NCBI GenBank assembly: GCA_945873925.1
Contig: CAMCES010000035.1
Location: 1 to 17,295, forward strand
Source of the DNA: Bordetella parapertussis
GTDB lineage: Bacteria; Pseudomonadota; Gammaproteobacteria; Burkholderiales; Burkholderiaceae_C
Direction: 5' to 3'
DNA length: 17,295 nt
Shown: positions 1 to 8,417 of the stretch, piece by piece
How the letters are laid out: each line of letters starts with the position of its first letter
How positions within the stretch are numbered: position 1 is the stretch's first letter
Made by a program: the position numbers and the translations under genes
The notes under the pieces: generated by a model
Databases searched by the model: none
The model's input: the letters and a program-made list of their open reading frames with translations, nothing else
What the model was told of the DNA's origin: nothing

Positions 1-1457
1 ACCACAAAGCCACCTTTCAAGCGCACCACCGCGCCGGGGGATGTGGACCCATCGGGGTTGCTTTGTGGCGGGCTCAAACGCTTGTAGCCCTTGGGGGGCA
101 CTTCTGCGAAGTCGTCCCGCTCAATCCACACTTCTTTGCCGATGGTGAATTGCCGCGCAGCGGGTTCGGGCTGGCCTTCGGGCGGGTGCGGCAAGGCGGG
201 CAGGGTGCAGGGCTCCAAATGGCCAGCGCCAAATGTTTCATCCCAATTGGTGAGCACCAGTTTGACGGGGTCGAGCACCGCCATGGCGCGGTGGGCTTTG
301 AGTTCCAAGTCTTCGCGCAAGCAGCCCTCTAAGGTGCTGTAGTCGATCCAACTGTCGCTTTTGGTCACGCCAATCCGGTCAGCAAACAAGCGAAGGCTCT
401 CGGGCGTGTAACCGCGGCGCCGCAAGCCGACTATTGTTGGCATGCGCGGGTCGTCCCAACCGCTGACTTTGCCTTCATTGACCAATTGCGCCAGCTTGCG
501 TTTGCTGGTGATGACGTAGGTGAGGTTCAGCCGTGCAAACTCGTATTGCTTGGGTGCAGGCGAGGCCAACAAACCCGACACCGTGCTGCCATCAGGCAGC
601 GTGGTGGCTTGCGACAAGCGCTCCATCAGCCAGTCGTAGAAAGGGCGTTGGTCCTCGAATTCCAAGGTGCAAATGCTGTGGGTGATTTGCTCTAGCGCGT
701 CTTCAATCGGGTGGGCAAAGGTGTACATCGGGTAGATGCACCATGTGTCGCCTGTGTGGTGGTGGGTGGCGCGGCGTATGCGGTAGATGGCCGGGTCGCG
801 CATATTGATGTTGGGCGAGGCCATGTCAATTTTGGCGCGAAGCACAGCGGCACCATCTGCCAACTGACCGTCGCGCATCTCGCGAAAGCGGCTGAGGTTT
901 TCGGCAGCGGTGCGGGAGCGAAACGGGCTGTTGACGCCGGGCTTGCCAAAGTCACCCCGGTTGTTGCGCATCTCATCAGCCGTTTGTTCGTCCACATAGG
1001 CGTGACCGGTTTGAATCAAATGTTCGGCGGCGCGGTACATGAAGTCGAAATAGTCGCTGGCTTGGTAGGGCGCGTCGTTGCCCGCTTGGCGCCAGTCAAA
1101 GCCCAGCCACTTCACCGCGTCGATGATGGCGTTGACGTATTCGGTGTCTTCTTTTTCGGGATTGGTGTCGTCAAAGCGCAAGTGGCACACGCCGCCGTAC
1201 TCTTGGGCCAGGCCAAAGTTGATGCAAATGCTTTTGGCGTGGCCCACATGCAAATAGCCATTGGGCTCGGGCGGAAAGCGGGTGCGGATCTTGGCGGGGT
1301 CTGGCTGGCCCTTGGCATGGTGCGCCGCGTCTCCCGGGCTGCCGGCCCAGCGGCGGTTGGCGTAAGTGCCTTTGTCCAAATCGTTTTCGATGATCTGGCG
1401 CAGAAAGTTGCTGGGTTTGAGTTCTTCGGGTGTGGCAGAAGAGGCGGGTTTGGTCAT
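1..1457 (-). CDS. glnS: Glutaminyl-tRNA synthetase, 3' end cut by window edge
   Basis: Class I aminoacyl-tRNA synthetase that charges tRNA-Gln with glutamine using ATP, in the cytoplasm. About 485 residues are visible, starting from the ATG whose complement is at 1455-1457; the C-terminal part of the anticodon-binding beta-barrels lies outside the window. The catalytic-domain signature RFPPEPNGYLHVGHAKS holds the HIGH-type motif at residues 70-73 (HVGH). The second class I signature reads VITSKRKL, with TSK at 317-319 where the E. coli enzyme has MSK. Other recognisable GlnS segments are LRFDDTNPEKE and EDQRPFYDWL. It is divergent from uppP with 117 bases between the two starts. No Shine-Dalgarno site precedes the ATG, and a TAAAAT hexamer ends only six bases upstream of it. 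Identification is firm; the exact start is well supported because the next residues are a typical short polar leader before the catalytic core. Confidence 0.95.
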   Translation of the reverse strand, partial: MTKPASSATPEELKPSNFLRQIIENDLDKGTYANRRWAGSPGDAAHHAKGQPDPAKIRTRFPPEPNGYLHVGHAKSICINFGLAQEYGGVCHLRFDDTNPEKEDTEYVNAIIDAVKWLGFDWRQAGNDAPYQASDYFDFMYRAAEHLIQTGHAYVDEQTADEMRNNRGDFGKPGVNSPFRSRTAAENLSRFREMRDGQLADGAAVLRAKIDMASPNINMRDPAIYRIRRATHHHTGDTWCIYPMYTFAHPIEDALEQITHSICTLEFEDQRPFYDWLMERLSQATTLPDGSTVSGLLASPAPKQYEFARLNLTYVITSKRKLAQLVNEGKVSGWDDPRMPTIVGLRRRGYTPESLRLFADRIGVTKSDSWIDYSTLEGCLREDLELKAHRAMAVLDPVKLVLTNWDETFGAGHLEPCTLPALPHPPEGQPEPAARQFTIGKEVWIERDDFAEVPPKGYKRLSPPQSNPDGSTSPGAVVRLKGGFV

Positions 1458-1562
1458 GCGAAGATTTTAGGGGTGCACAAGTGCGCCGCTAAACCCATCC
1501 CAACCACGCATGCCAAATCAAGTCAAGATTGACCGGCGATTAGAATAAACCGCAATTAATCA

Positions 1563-1568
1563 AAAGGA
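1563..1568 (+). promoter_or_regulatory. Shine-Dalgarno site deciding the GTG start of uppP
   Basis: AAAGGA sits six bases before the GTG at 1575, an ideal distance. The first ATG in frame, at 1584, would be 15 bases away, so the GTG is the better start. Confidence 0.7.
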
Positions 1569-1574
1569 TACGCC

Positions 1575-2429
1575 GTGGATTTCATGTTGCTTTTGAAAGC
1601 CGCTGTCATGGGCGTCGTGGAAGGTCTGACCGAATTTTTGCCCATTTCGTCCACCGGTCACCTCATCCTCGCGGGCGCCTTGCTGGGCTTTGACGACGAG
1701 AAAGCCAAGGTCTTTGACATTGCCATTCAAACCGGTGCGATCCTCGCCGTCATCATTGTGTATTGGGAAAAAATCAAAAGCACGGTCATTGCACTGCCCA
1801 CCCAATGGCTGGCCCGTCGATTTGTCCTCAATGTGCTGATTGCTTTTCTGCCTGCGGTGTTGTTGGGCCTGCTGTTTGGCAAGGCCATCAAAGCGCATTT
1901 GTTCACGCCCACCGTGGTGGCCTCTACTTTCATCATCGGCGGCTTCATCATTTTGTGGGTGGAGGGCTGGGGCCGCAAGCCTTTGCACGATGGCCACCCG
2001 GACGACCATGCGCGCATCGTCAATGTCGAGAGCATGACGCCTTGGGACGCCTTGAAAGTGGGCTTGGTTCAATGCCTGGCCATGGTGCCTGGCACCAGCC
2101 GCAGTGGGGCGACCATCATTGGTGGCATGTTGCTTGGCCTCAGTCGCAAAGCCGCCACCGACTTCTCCTTTTACCTGGCCATTCCCACACTCATTGGCGC
2201 AGGCGCTTACAGCTTGTACAAAGAACGCGCTTTGCTCAGCATGGCCGATGTGCCCATGTTCGCGGTGGGTTTGGTGTTCTCGTTCCTGAGCGCCTGGGCT
2301 TGTGTGCGCTGGCTACTGCGCTATATCGCCACCCACAGTTTTGTGGTGTTTGCCTACTACCGGATTGCTTTTGGTGTGGTGGTGTTGGCCACGTCATACA
2401 GTGGCCTGGTGGTTTGGCAGGCTGAGTGA
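1575..2429 (+). CDS. uppP: Undecaprenyl-diphosphatase UppP/BacA
   Basis: Integral inner-membrane enzyme that removes one phosphate from undecaprenyl diphosphate, recycling the lipid carrier for peptidoglycan and other envelope polymers; in other bacteria its overproduction gives bacitracin resistance. The 284 residues match the usual 265-285 of the BacA family. Family motif 1 is EGLTEFLPISSTGHL (16-30), giving the two acidic residues E16 and E20, S26 and H29. Motif 2 is PGTSRSG (172-178) with the catalytic arginine R176. Multiple hydrophobic segments are visible, for example around 85-105, 112-130, 200-215 and 228-247. A GTG start is chosen because of its well placed Shine-Dalgarno site. The gene is divergent from glnS and its last 36 bases overlap the 3' end of the convergent hydrolase gene. 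Confidence 0.97.
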   Translation: MDFMLLLKAAVMGVVEGLTEFLPISSTGHLILAGALLGFDDEKAKVFDIAIQTGAILAVIIVYWEKIKSTVIALPTQWLARRFVLNVLIAFLPAVLLGLLFGKAIKAHLFTPTVVASTFIIGGFIILWVEGWGRKPLHDGHPDDHARIVNVESMTPWDALKVGLVQCLAMVPGTSRSGATIIGGMLLGLSRKAATDFSFYLAIPTLIGAGAYSLYKERALLSMADVPMFAVGLVFSFLSAWACVRWLLRYIATHSFVVFAYYRIAFGVVVLATSYSGLVVWQAE

Positions 2430-3293
2430 TTGACTCACCACTGGCCCGAGCATGTTCAAAATCGCCGCTTCCACCGCAGCGGCGGTGGCCAGGGGGCTTT
2501 CCATCGGCACCAAGTGCGTGCCGTCGATGATGGTGACGCGCCCCTTGGTGACCCGCTTGGTGAAGTCACCGCCTGCAATCCGCATTTCACGGGAATGCCG
2601 CGCGGCCACCAAACTCACCGGGCACTTCAGCGGGTGACGCTTGAGGATGAGCTCCAAGTTGTGCGGCACGCTGTTGTAGATCTGGGTTTCGATATCACGC
2701 GAAAAACACAACACACGTTGCACTTGACCGTCTACCAGCGCTTCTTCGGTGCCATGTTGAATGTAGTCTTCCAGCACTTGCGGATGCCAGCGGGCGAAAT
2801 GCTTTTTGCTGGCAAAGTGCGCCCGCACTTCTTCCAAGTTGGCCCACACATGGCGGCGTTTTTGACTCACCGCACCGGGTGAGAATGTATTTGTCAACGA
2901 CAGCTTCTTGGACAGCTGCAACACATGGGCTTGCCAACCCGCCACTGCAGGTGCGTCCACCATCGCCACCGCATGGGCCAACTCAGGGTACTGCGCAGCC
3001 AGCATCAAGCTGAGCATCCCACCCAGCGAATGCCCCACCAACACCACGGGGCCTTGGTGTGCATCCACCAACGGTCTGGCAAAAGCTTGGACCTCTTCCA
3101 CCAAATGCGGCCAGTTGCTGGTCACCGGGTAGGCAGGGTTGTGGCCGATTTTTTCAAGCGAATGTACTTGCAAACCACGTCGGCGCAATTCATTCAACAT
3201 GACCTTGTAGGTGCTGGCCGGAAAACTGTTGCCATGGAAAAAAAGCACCAGCGGCGTGCCACTGGGGACGGGTTTTACAGTCACTGGGTTCAT
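2394..3293 (-). CDS. Alpha/beta-fold hydrolase, translationally coupled to mutS
   Basis: Predicted serine hydrolase of the alpha/beta superfamily, 299 residues, substrate unknown. The sequence shows an oxyanion-type FFHGNSFPAS segment (18-27), the nucleophile elbow GHSLGG with S89, and a late catalytic histidine in DGTHLVPMESP (H260). There is no signal peptide or membrane segment, so it is likely cytoplasmic. Its ATG overlaps the mutS stop codon in an ATGA (3293 down to 3290), so it is probably translated by ribosomes finishing mutS and belongs to the suhB-mutS transcription unit. Its final dozen residues are encoded antisense to the end of uppP; this tail looks low in family conservation and may be a run-on past an ancestral stop, which is inference. 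The class (hydrolase) is firm, the function is not known. Confidence 0.85.
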   Translation of the reverse strand: MNPVTVKPVPSGTPLVLFFHGNSFPASTYKVMLNELRRRGLQVHSLEKIGHNPAYPVTSNWPHLVEEVQAFARPLVDAHQGPVVLVGHSLGGMLSLMLAAQYPELAHAVAMVDAPAVAGWQAHVLQLSKKLSLTNTFSPGAVSQKRRHVWANLEEVRAHFASKKHFARWHPQVLEDYIQHGTEEALVDGQVQRVLCFSRDIETQIYNSVPHNLELILKRHPLKCPVSLVAARHSREMRIAGGDFTKRVTKGRVTIIDGTHLVPMESPLATAAAVEAAILNMLGPVVSQSLSLPNHQATV

Positions 3294-5881
3294 GAGATTT
3301 TCTTTAAGGCGTAGAGCGCGTCCAGCGCTTCACGCGGGCTCAAGGTGTCGGGGTCGATTTGGTTCAAGGCCGTTTGCAAGGGGCTGGGACCACTGTCGAT
3401 GCTGTCTGGCGGTGCGGCAAACAAATCCACCTGGGCGCGACTGGCTTGCGCGTCAGACTCCAGGGCTGACAAGGCATGTTTGGCGTGGTTGAGCACTGCA
3501 GTGGGCATGCCAGCCAAACGCGCGACTTGAATGCCATAGCTTTTACTCGCTGGGCCAGCTTGAATCTCGTGCAAGAACACCACATCGTTGCCGCTCTCGG
3601 CTGCGCTTACATGCACGTTCACCGCGGCGCGGTGGTTAGAGGCGAATTCGGTGAGCTCGAAATAATGCGTGGCAAACAAGCTGAATGCCTGGGTCTTGTC
3701 GTGCAAATAGGTGGCGATGCCGCTGGCCAAGGCCAGGCCGTCAAAGGTCGAGGTGCCGCGTCCAATTTCGTCCATCAGCACCAAGCTTTGCGGTGTGGCG
3801 TTGTTCAAAATTTGCGCGCCCTCGGTCATCTCGAGCATGAAGGTGGACATGGCATTGGCGAGATCGTCGGCTGCGCCAATGCGGGTGTGGATGGCGTCGA
3901 TCGGCCCCAGCCTGCATGCGCTGGCAGGCACATGGCTACCGATGCTGGCCAAGAGCACGATCAGCGCCACTTGCCGCATGTAGGTGGACTTGCCGCCCAT
4001 GTTCGGACCGGTGATGATTTGCATGCGCTGCGTGGGGCCGAGTTGCGTGTCGTTGGCAATGAAGCTGCCACCAGTTTCACCTAAGCGCGACTCGACCACC
4101 GGATGACGGCCTTGCGTGATGCTGATTTCGGGCGTGTTCACCAACTCGGGAGCGCACCAGTTCAGCGTCAAAGCGCGCTCACTCAAGGTGGACAACACAT
4201 CCAAGGTGGACAAGCCCCAGGCCACTTGGCCGAGCGCAGGGACAAAGATTTGCAGGTTGTCCAGCAATTGCTCGTAGAGGTATTTCTCTCTTGCCAATGC
4301 ACGGTCTTGGGCCGACAAGGCTTTGTCTTCAAAGGCTTTGAGTTCGGGGGTGATGAAACGCTCTGCGTTCTTCAGGGTTTGACGACGCCGGTAGTCGTCC
4401 GGCACACGGTCCAGTTGGCCTTGCGTCACCTCGATGTAATAGCCATGCACCCGGTTGAACTGCACCTTGAGGTTGGCAATGCCGGTGCGCTCGCGTTCGC
4501 GCACTTCCAGCGCCAATAAAAATGCATCGCCGTTGTTTTGGATGGCGCGCAACTCGTCAAGCTCGGCATCAAAGCCATGGTTGATGATGTTGCCGTCGCG
4601 CACCATGGACGCGGGTTCGGGCAGCAAAGCCGCTTGCAGCAGGGCGGCGCATTCGGGTGGGGCTTGCAAAGCCGCCGCCAAGGTGTGGAGCCAAGGGGTT
4701 GGCAAGGCGGGCTTCAAGATTGCAGGCAGAGCGCTGGCGCGTTGCAAAGCCGCTCCCAGGGCCACCAATTCGCGCGGGCGCACCTGCCGCAAAGCCATGC
4801 GCGCGCTGATGCGTTGCACATCACCCAGGCCCTTGAGAGCCAAGCGGAGTTCACGCCAGACCCCCGCGCCATGCTCACCCTGCAGGGCAGCAATCGCGTC
4901 CAAACGTTGTTGGGCCAAGCTGCGTTCCCGCGGTGGTTCCAACAGCCAGCGCTTGAGCAGTCGGCTGCCCATGCCGGTCATGCAGGTGTCCATCAAGGAA
5001 AACAAAGTGGGGCTGTCTTCGCCGCGCAAAGTTTGCGTGAGTTCCAAATTACGCCTTGTGGTGGCCGGCAGGTCGATACGTTCCTCATTGCGTTCCACCC
5101 GCAGCTTTTGCACATGGGTGAGGCTGCGCCCTTGGGTGTGCTCTGCATAGGCCAGCAAAGCCGAGGCCGCGGCGTGGGCTTGCCACAGGTCTTGCGCTTG
5201 CCACGCCACCAAGCTGGCGGCTTGCAGTTGTTCCAGCAATTTGCGTTGGCCCAGGCTGCTGTCAAAAGCCCAAGCAGGACGTTCGCTTTTGACAGGCGCA
5301 GCAGCCAAGAGCAGGCGCAAATGGGCAGGCAACCCGCTGCTGAAAATCACTTCGCTGGGTGCAATCCGGGCGATCCAACCGGGGAGCTCATTGGCGGCGC
5401 ATTCGGCCAAGCGCAACTCGCCTTCGGTCACACTCAGCCAGGCCAAACCACAGCCTTGGGCTTTGCCCGCGCGATCGCTGGCGTGCACCGCCAGCACATA
5501 GGCCTCGGTTTTGTCGTTCAGGAGTTCGGCATCGGTCAGCGTGCCCGGCGTCACCACCCGCAACACTTTGCGCTCGACGGGGCCTTTGCCGCCGACCTCA
5601 CCGACTTGCTCGCAGATGGCCACCGACTCGCCCAGCTTGATCAGCTTGGCCAGGTAGTTGTCGACCGAATGGAAGGGCACACCGGCCATGACCACGGGTT
5701 GACCCGCTGACTGACCGCGTTGGGTGAGCGTGATGTCCATCAGCCGAGCGGCTTTTTCGGCGTCTTCGAAAAACAGCTCGTAAAAATCCCCCATGCGGTA
5801 GAACAGCAAGGTGTCGGGGAAGTCCGCTTTGAGGCCCAAATACTGGGCGATCATGGGGGTGTGTTGGGACAAGTCGGCCAT
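3290..5881 (-). CDS. mutS: DNA mismatch repair ATPase MutS
   Basis: Recognises mispaired bases and small loops in DNA and, with MutL, starts strand-specific mismatch repair. The chosen start (complement of 5879-5881, protein beginning MADLSQHTP) gives 863 residues, close to the E. coli 853. The N-terminal mismatch-binding domain has GDFYELFF, with the wedge phenylalanine and glutamate at F33 and E35. The ATPase domain has the Walker A GPNMGGKST with K631 and the Walker B LMDEIGRGTSTFDG with D704 and E705. The C-terminus carries DPDTLSPREALDALYAL, the conserved tail found in many MutS proteins. The open frame continues 54 codons upstream, but that part lies over the end of suhB in another frame and does not look like MutS. 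Only 20 bases separate it from suhB, and it overlaps the hydrolase gene by four bases. No clear Shine-Dalgarno site is seen. Confidence 0.97.
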   Translation of the reverse strand: MADLSQHTPMIAQYLGLKADFPDTLLFYRMGDFYELFFEDAEKAARLMDITLTQRGQSAGQPVVMAGVPFHSVDNYLAKLIKLGESVAICEQVGEVGGKGPVERKVLRVVTPGTLTDAELLNDKTEAYVLAVHASDRAGKAQGCGLAWLSVTEGELRLAECAANELPGWIARIAPSEVIFSSGLPAHLRLLLAAAPVKSERPAWAFDSSLGQRKLLEQLQAASLVAWQAQDLWQAHAAASALLAYAEHTQGRSLTHVQKLRVERNEERIDLPATTRRNLELTQTLRGEDSPTLFSLMDTCMTGMGSRLLKRWLLEPPRERSLAQQRLDAIAALQGEHGAGVWRELRLALKGLGDVQRISARMALRQVRPRELVALGAALQRASALPAILKPALPTPWLHTLAAALQAPPECAALLQAALLPEPASMVRDGNIINHGFDAELDELRAIQNNGDAFLLALEVRERERTGIANLKVQFNRVHGYYIEVTQGQLDRVPDDYRRRQTLKNAERFITPELKAFEDKALSAQDRALAREKYLYEQLLDNLQIFVPALGQVAWGLSTLDVLSTLSERALTLNWCAPELVNTPEISITQGRHPVVESRLGETGGSFIANDTQLGPTQRMQIITGPNMGGKSTYMRQVALIVLLASIGSHVPASACRLGPIDAIHTRIGAADDLANAMSTFMLEMTEGAQILNNATPQSLVLMDEIGRGTSTFDGLALASGIATYLHDKTQAFSLFATHYFELTEFASNHRAAVNVHVSAAESGNDVVFLHEIQAGPASKSYGIQVARLAGMPTAVLNHAKHALSALESDAQASRAQVDLFAAPPDSIDSGPSPLQTALNQIDPDTLSPREALDALYALKKIS

Positions 5882-5901
5882 GCAAACACCAGAAAAGGTA
5901 T

Positions 5902-6792
5902 TTATTCGCCGCTGTTGAGGTCTTTGCGCAACTGCCCAATCAGCTTGCTCGCTTGCGCCTTGTCTTCCACGCCGGCGAACTTGGAGTATTTGTTCAACAA
6001 GGGAACGAGTTGGGCGTAAATTTTGGGGCTGGCCGCCATGCATTCCCGCTGGTGCAGGTAGTCTGCATCGCCTGTGAAATTACCCACCAAGCCGCCAGCC
6101 TCGGTGATCAGCAGGCTGCCTGCAGCCATGTCCCAGGGCTGCAAACCGGTTTCAAAAAACCCGTCGCAAAAGCCAGCCGCCACGTACGCCAGATCGAGTG
6201 CCGCAGCACCAGGGCGGCGCAAGCCGGCGGTGCGTTGCATCACATCGGCCATGACTTGCAGGTAAGCCGCGTAATCATCCTCTGGCCGGAACGGAAAACC
6301 AGTGCTGATCAAGCACTCTTCCAAGCGGGTGCGTTTGCTCACCCGCAAGCGGCGGTCGTTCAAGAATGCGCCACGGCCTCGGGTCGAGGTGAACAAATCA
6401 TTACGGGTCGGGTCGAAAACCACGGCCTGCTCCAGCCGGCCTTTGTGTTGCAAAGCAATGCTGATGCAGTAAAACGGAAAGCCATGGATGAAGTTGGTGG
6501 TGCCATCGAGCGGATCGATGATCCAAATATTGTCAGCGTTGGGGTTGCCGCGTGTTTGGCCTGATTCCTCGGCCAAGATGCCGTGGTCGGGATAGGCGGT
6601 GAGCAGGGTGTCGATGATGGTGTTTTCGCTGGCATGGTCGACTTCGGTCACGAAGTCATTGGCCATTTTTTGCGAGACCCGCACCGACTCCACGTCCAGC
6701 GCGGCACGGTTGATGATCACCCCAGCCGCACGGGCAGCCTTGATGGCCACGTTGAGCATGGGGTGGATGGAAGAGGAGGAGGCGACGGTCAT
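5902..6792 (-). CDS. suhB: Inositol monophosphatase family protein SuhB
   Basis: Mg-dependent phosphatase of the inositol monophosphatase family; in E. coli SuhB also joins the rRNA transcription antitermination complex. The full metal-binding set is present: EESG (E75), DPLDGTTNF (D93, D96) and WDMAAG (D221). From the ATG at 6792 the protein is 296 residues and begins MTVASSSSIHPML; E. coli SuhB begins MHPML, and here the corresponding codon is ATC, so initiation must be upstream or at the internal ATG at 6759. A TTG at 6876 would add 28 more residues of low-complexity sequence and is less likely. No candidate has a Shine-Dalgarno site. A short charged C-terminal tail (about 272-296) extends past the core fold. 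It is divergent from trmJ, the same neighbour as in E. coli, and is followed by mutS after 20 bases. Confidence 0.93.
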   Translation of the reverse strand: MTVASSSSIHPMLNVAIKAARAAGVIINRAALDVESVRVSQKMANDFVTEVDHASENTIIDTLLTAYPDHGILAEESGQTRGNPNADNIWIIDPLDGTTNFIHGFPFYCISIALQHKGRLEQAVVFDPTRNDLFTSTRGRGAFLNDRRLRVSKRTRLEECLISTGFPFRPEDDYAAYLQVMADVMQRTAGLRRPGAAALDLAYVAAGFCDGFFETGLQPWDMAAGSLLITEAGGLVGNFTGDADYLHQRECMAASPKIYAQLVPLLNKYSKFAGVEDKAQASKLIGQLRKDLNSGE

Positions 6793-6896
6793 GGGCGGGG
6801 CGGTGGGCGGTGAGGCGCGCACCAAATGAGGCGAGGAGAATCCAAAAAACGCGCCCGGCAAGATGGGCGGCGACAATAGCCAGCATTTTAGTCCCT

Positions 6897-7625
6897 ATGC
6901 ATACCCGCTTCATCCTTATCGACACCAGCCATGCTGGCAATGTGGGCGCCACTGCCCGCGCCATGCGGGTCATGGGCTTTGACGATTTGGTGTTGGTCGC
7001 GCCACGCTGGGCAAACGTGCTCAGGCGCGAGGAGACCATCCAACGCGCCAGTGGTGCCTTGAATGTGCTGGAAAACGCTCGCATCGTGGCCACCTTGGAC
7101 GAAGCCTTGGACGGCATCACCCACCTGTGCGCCACGGCCATGACCCCGCGGGACTTTGGCCCGCCCACCCGAACCCCCCGCGAACATTTCGCCATGCTGC
7201 CAACACCCACGGGCGAGGGCGGCATGGCATTTTTGTTTGGCTCAGAGCGCTTTGGCATGAAAAACGAGGACGTATACCGTTGCCACGTTGCTTTGAGCAT
7301 CCCGACCGACCCCGGCTTTGGTTCCCTGAACCTGGCCAGCGCGGTGCAAGTGGTGGCCTATGAGTGGCGACTGGCTTTGGGGGGCTATGCGGTGCAGGGT
7401 GCGACCCAAGACGCCCATCATGCAGATGCGACGCAGGTGGCGGGCATGCTGCAACACTGGCAGGATTCCCTGGTAGACATCGGCTTTCTTGACCCAGCAG
7501 CACCCAAAAAGCTCATGCCTCGCCTCAACCAGCTTTTCAACCGCGCTGGATTGAGTCAGGAAGAAGTCCACATCCTGCGCGGGATTGCCAAGGCGATGAG
7601 CCAGTCGGCCAAGGGAAAAAGTTAG
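6897..7625 (+). CDS. trmJ: tRNA (cytidine/uridine-2'-O-)-methyltransferase TrmJ
   Basis: SPOUT-class methyltransferase that 2'-O-methylates position 32 of certain tRNAs using S-adenosylmethionine. From the ATG at 6897 it has 242 residues, near the E. coli 246. Family motifs in order: NVGATARAM (15-23, motif 1 with R20), FGSERFGMKNED (114-125, motif 2) and IPTDPGFGSLNLASAV (135-150, motif 3 forming the knotted cofactor site). The open frame begins 29 codons earlier, but those residues are in the divergent suhB leader and do not resemble TrmJ. The start has no Shine-Dalgarno site. cysE follows after only nine bases, suggesting a shared transcript. The broader SpoU family also has rRNA-modifying members; the length and motif wording favour TrmJ. 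Confidence 0.9.
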   Translation: MHTRFILIDTSHAGNVGATARAMRVMGFDDLVLVAPRWANVLRREETIQRASGALNVLENARIVATLDEALDGITHLCATAMTPRDFGPPTRTPREHFAMLPTPTGEGGMAFLFGSERFGMKNEDVYRCHVALSIPTDPGFGSLNLASAVQVVAYEWRLALGGYAVQGATQDAHHADATQVAGMLQHWQDSLVDIGFLDPAAPKKLMPRLNQLFNRAGLSQEEVHILRGIAKAMSQSAKGKS

Positions 7626-7634
7626 ACTCCTAGA

Positions 7635-8408
7635 ATGTTTTCAAGAATCCGCGCTGACGCGCAAACCATACTCGACCGCGACCCGGCTGCCCGTGGTTGG
7701 CTGGAGGTGCTGACCTGCTATCCCGGCTTGCACGCATTGCTGTTTCACCGGTTAGCCCATGCTTGCTGGCAAGCAGGTTTGTTTTTGCTGGGTCGTTTCA
7801 TCTCGCATCTTTCGCGCTTTTTCACTGGCATTGAAATTCACCCGGCTGCCAAAATCGGCTCCGGTGTGTTCTTTGACCATGCCATGGGTGTGGTGGTGGG
7901 CGAGACGGCTGAAATTGGCGACGGCTGCACGATTTACCAAGGCGTGACCTTGGGCGGCACTTCCCTTTACAAGGGCGCCAAACGCCATCCCACCTTAGGC
8001 AAAGACGTGGTGGTGGGCGCTGGGGCGAAAGTCTTGGGCGGCTTCATGGTCGGTGATGGCGCCAGGATCGGCAGCAATGCGGTGGTGATCAAACCCGTGC
8101 CAGCGGGTGCAACAGCGGTCGGCAACCCAGCGCGCATCATCCAAGCGCAGTCAGATGCCAAGCGCGAAGAGGTCGCCTCCAAGATGGGCTTTTCTGCCTA
8201 TGGCGTGACGCAAAACGACGACCCCTTGAGCCAGGCCATGCGCGGCTTGATTGACCATGCTGCCGAGCAAGACAAGCAAACCGCCATGCTCTGGCAGGCT
8301 CTGGAAAAGCTGGCTGCCCAAACCAGCCATGGCACTGACTGTCTGCCAAAAGATGCGGCAAAAAATGCTCATTTAGAAATTGAAAAACTCAACAAACTGA
8401 TCGATTGA
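7635..8408 (+). CDS. cysE: Serine O-acetyltransferase
   Basis: Transfers acetyl from acetyl-CoA to L-serine, giving O-acetylserine, the acceptor for sulfide in cysteine synthesis. The 257 residues fit the shorter EpsC/CysE type. An alpha-helical N-terminal domain (about 1-65) is followed by a left-handed beta-helix of hexapeptide repeats (about 68-165). Visible active-site features are FFDHAMGVVVGET (D81, H82), GVTLGGTS (103-110) and KRHPTLG (H118); the end of the helix is GNPARII. The last 85 residues form a polar, probably helical tail. Feedback inhibition by cysteine is usual in the family, but I cannot judge it here. It follows trmJ by nine bases with no Shine-Dalgarno of its own that I can see; a weak hairpin lies just after its stop. 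Confidence 0.95.
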   Translation: MFSRIRADAQTILDRDPAARGWLEVLTCYPGLHALLFHRLAHACWQAGLFLLGRFISHLSRFFTGIEIHPAAKIGSGVFFDHAMGVVVGETAEIGDGCTIYQGVTLGGTSLYKGAKRHPTLGKDVVVGAGAKVLGGFMVGDGARIGSNAVVIKPVPAGATAVGNPARIIQAQSDAKREEVASKMGFSAYGVTQNDDPLSQAMRGLIDHAAEQDKQTAMLWQALEKLAAQTSHGTDCLPKDAAKNAHLEIEKLNKLID

Positions 8409-8417
8409 GCAGGTTTT

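Noticed and set aside
711..1532. 273-codon plus-strand frame antisense to glnS
   Set aside because: Composition is valine, alanine and glycine rich with no motif, and it is explained by the codon bias of glnS on the other strand.
1529..1546. TTGACC and TAGAAT upstream of uppP as one promoter
   Set aside because: The two hexamers are only six bases apart and cannot be used together. TAGAAT alone could be a -10, but I see no matching -35.
4538..5710. 390-codon open frame antisense to mutS
   Set aside because: It lies fully inside mutS, whose motifs are intact. Its glutamine- and glycine-rich composition is typical of a GC-rich shadow frame, and no domain is recognisable.
5882..6043. 54-codon upstream extension of the mutS frame
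   Set aside because: It overlaps suhB in another frame, shows no similarity to MutS, and the downstream ATG gives the standard MutS N-terminus.
6793..6896. Promoters in the suhB/trmJ divergent gap
   Set aside because: Hexamers such as TAAAAT and TATTGT on the minus strand lack acceptable -35 partners, so I could not support any specific promoter.
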